29,260 nucleotides of DNA, taken from assembly GCA_003427395.1 (NCBI GenBank), contig BFEA01000009.1, forward strand, positions 7,435,560 to 7,464,819, written 5' to 3'. Below, in pieces: positions 28,041 to 29,260 of this stretch. The position numbers were made by a program, and so were the translations under genes. The notes beneath the pieces are model-generated. The model was not told the DNA's origin and made no database searches. It saw nothing but the letters and a program-made list of their open reading frames with translations. The stretch's first letter is position 1, and each line of letters begins with the position of its first letter. The stretch is from Chara braunii (lineage: Eukaryota; Streptophyta; Charophyceae; Charales; Characeae).

Positions 28041-29260
28041 GGGAAGACTTGCCCATATTTAGTCCAATCTGGCTAGTGGCCATTATCGCATCTCCAATCC
28101 CTGCTAAGTTGCTAAGGGCCTTGCTGCAGGCCAACCAGAGTGGCCCTTTCGTCCTTGTGCGACCAGTGGCCAAGGGGTTGATTGACCCTCCAAGGGGTTG
28201 ATTGGCCCTTCGTTACTGGGACTTTCTGTTTGTCCGACCACTGCGGATGGACCATACACGTTTGCGTCGCCCCCTGACATCGGTTGGGTGGTGTGATTGG
28301 TCAATTGATGGCGTGGTGCGAGGTGTGAGGTAGTTGTTGGTTGGAGATGACTTCGGTCGATTGCATACTACATCATGATGAAGGCAGCAAGTGGCTCCTG
28401 ACCCTCCCGTGGCACTAGAAAGGCTGGCTGCGGCTGCAGGAATTGGTAACAGGGGCCTTGTCTTTGAAATTGGCAGTTGAAGATTGCCCGGTGGATTGAG
28501 CAGACATCTCATTTTCCACATTGCTGGAGGGCATGAGCCATAGAATGTTGGCAGTCATTTAGGAGCTGAAGGATGCGCAGAGCTGGATGACCACATCAAT
28601 TTCCTGCAGACAAATGGCTTGATAGAGATGTAAGTTGATCTTTAAAGTTTAAATCATCTTTTAGGGGAGGATGGAAAGCTGCATCATGCCACATAGCATC
28701 ACCACTTGAATGTGGCCACTTTGGCTGGTGATAGTGATGGGAGGGAGACATGATAGGCTGATAGCGATGTCTGAGCAGGAAGATATTATGCGTCTTCACG
28801 AGATGGGCGAGGAGGAATGTAAGACGGTTCGCTACCATGATAATCATGACGAAACCACAAGGGAGAATATAGAAAAGCAGCTTCTGCAGGGCCTGTGCAG
28901 GCACCTTAAGAAGAAGGATGGTTCCTCCTCGTGCAACAATGAACAACGCCACAGTTATTCCAGTGAGTCAGTGACCCTCGTGTGTCGCCTAAGGAGAGAT
29001 TTCGGATAGGCTGCGGCAGGAGCTCACTCACTAGTTGATCAGGGCTTGATAAATTAACAGCCTTCGTCATCTCCCCCTCATTGATTGATGCGGACATAGC
29101 CATTAGGCTTCAGCCGCTTCATATACATCTTCTATTAATTTTTACGACGCCAACATGTTGTGTGCGTAAGAGGATATGAACCTGTTCGCCTTTAGGACTG
29201 TATGATGACTCTGGATATTACCGGACGTGAATGTATGTGGACGCGAAATTGTTTGTGTAG
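28041..29260. other. Intergenic, no gene seen
   Basis: A 20-bp near-perfect tandem duplication occurs at 28171-28210 (CAAGGGGTTGATTG core). No open frame has a recognisable domain or coding character. Confidence 0.5.

Noticed and set aside
28596-29103. Overlapping frames of 65-118 codons near the right edge
   Set aside because: No domain, signal peptide or consistent coding character on either strand.

Overview
The window looks like nuclear DNA of a plant-lineage (streptophyte) eukaryote. It holds two decayed Ty3/gypsy chromovirus-type LTR retrotransposons, a tRNA-iMet primer-binding site of plant type, a U6 snRNA-like sequence, a tRNA-derived SINE-like unit, abundant microsatellites and very low gene density. 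The style of repeats and Gag/Pol proteins suggests a charophyte such as Chara; that species-level guess is inference from remembered family resemblance, not a search result.

Layout. (1) 1-10036: a plus-strand Ty3/gypsy element. It has a 5' LTR end (to 390), a PBS (392-403), a long pyrimidine-rich leader with hairpins and diverged repeats, gag (2230-4289), pol (4226-8691: protease, reverse transcriptase, RNase H, integrase, chromodomain), a 1.2 kb untranslated tail and a 3' LTR end (to 10036). It carries stops, frameshifts and a mutated RT catalytic site. (2) 10433-10530: a U6 snRNA-like sequence with altered invariant bases, directly beside (3) 10541-13943, a large imperfect inverted repeat made of two head-to-head copies of one LTR-type element around a 0.6-0.7 kb GAA/GGA purine tract. 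(4) 13944-15482: no gene seen, several microsatellites. (5) 15483-17834: the one convincing host gene, an intronless right-handed beta-helix protein with signal peptide and C-terminal membrane anchor. A diverged second copy of its C-terminal anchor lies just downstream (17950-18195). (6) 18196-20875: microsatellites and decayed minisatellites, no gene. (7) 20876-27071: a second, unrelated Ty3/gypsy element on the minus strand, with 3' LTR, polypurine tract, pol and gag, all decayed and apparently lacking a 5' LTR. (8) 27072-29260: mostly non-coding, with a tRNA-derived SINE-like unit and an exact 50-bp duplication of part of it.

The retroelement genes would once have worked together (Gag particle, protease, RT/RNase H, integrase with chromodomain targeting), but neither copy looks autonomous now. 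The most interesting items are the large inverted repeat, which if transcribed would give long double-stranded RNA, the U6 copy abutting it, and the membrane-anchored beta-helix gene with its duplicated tail.
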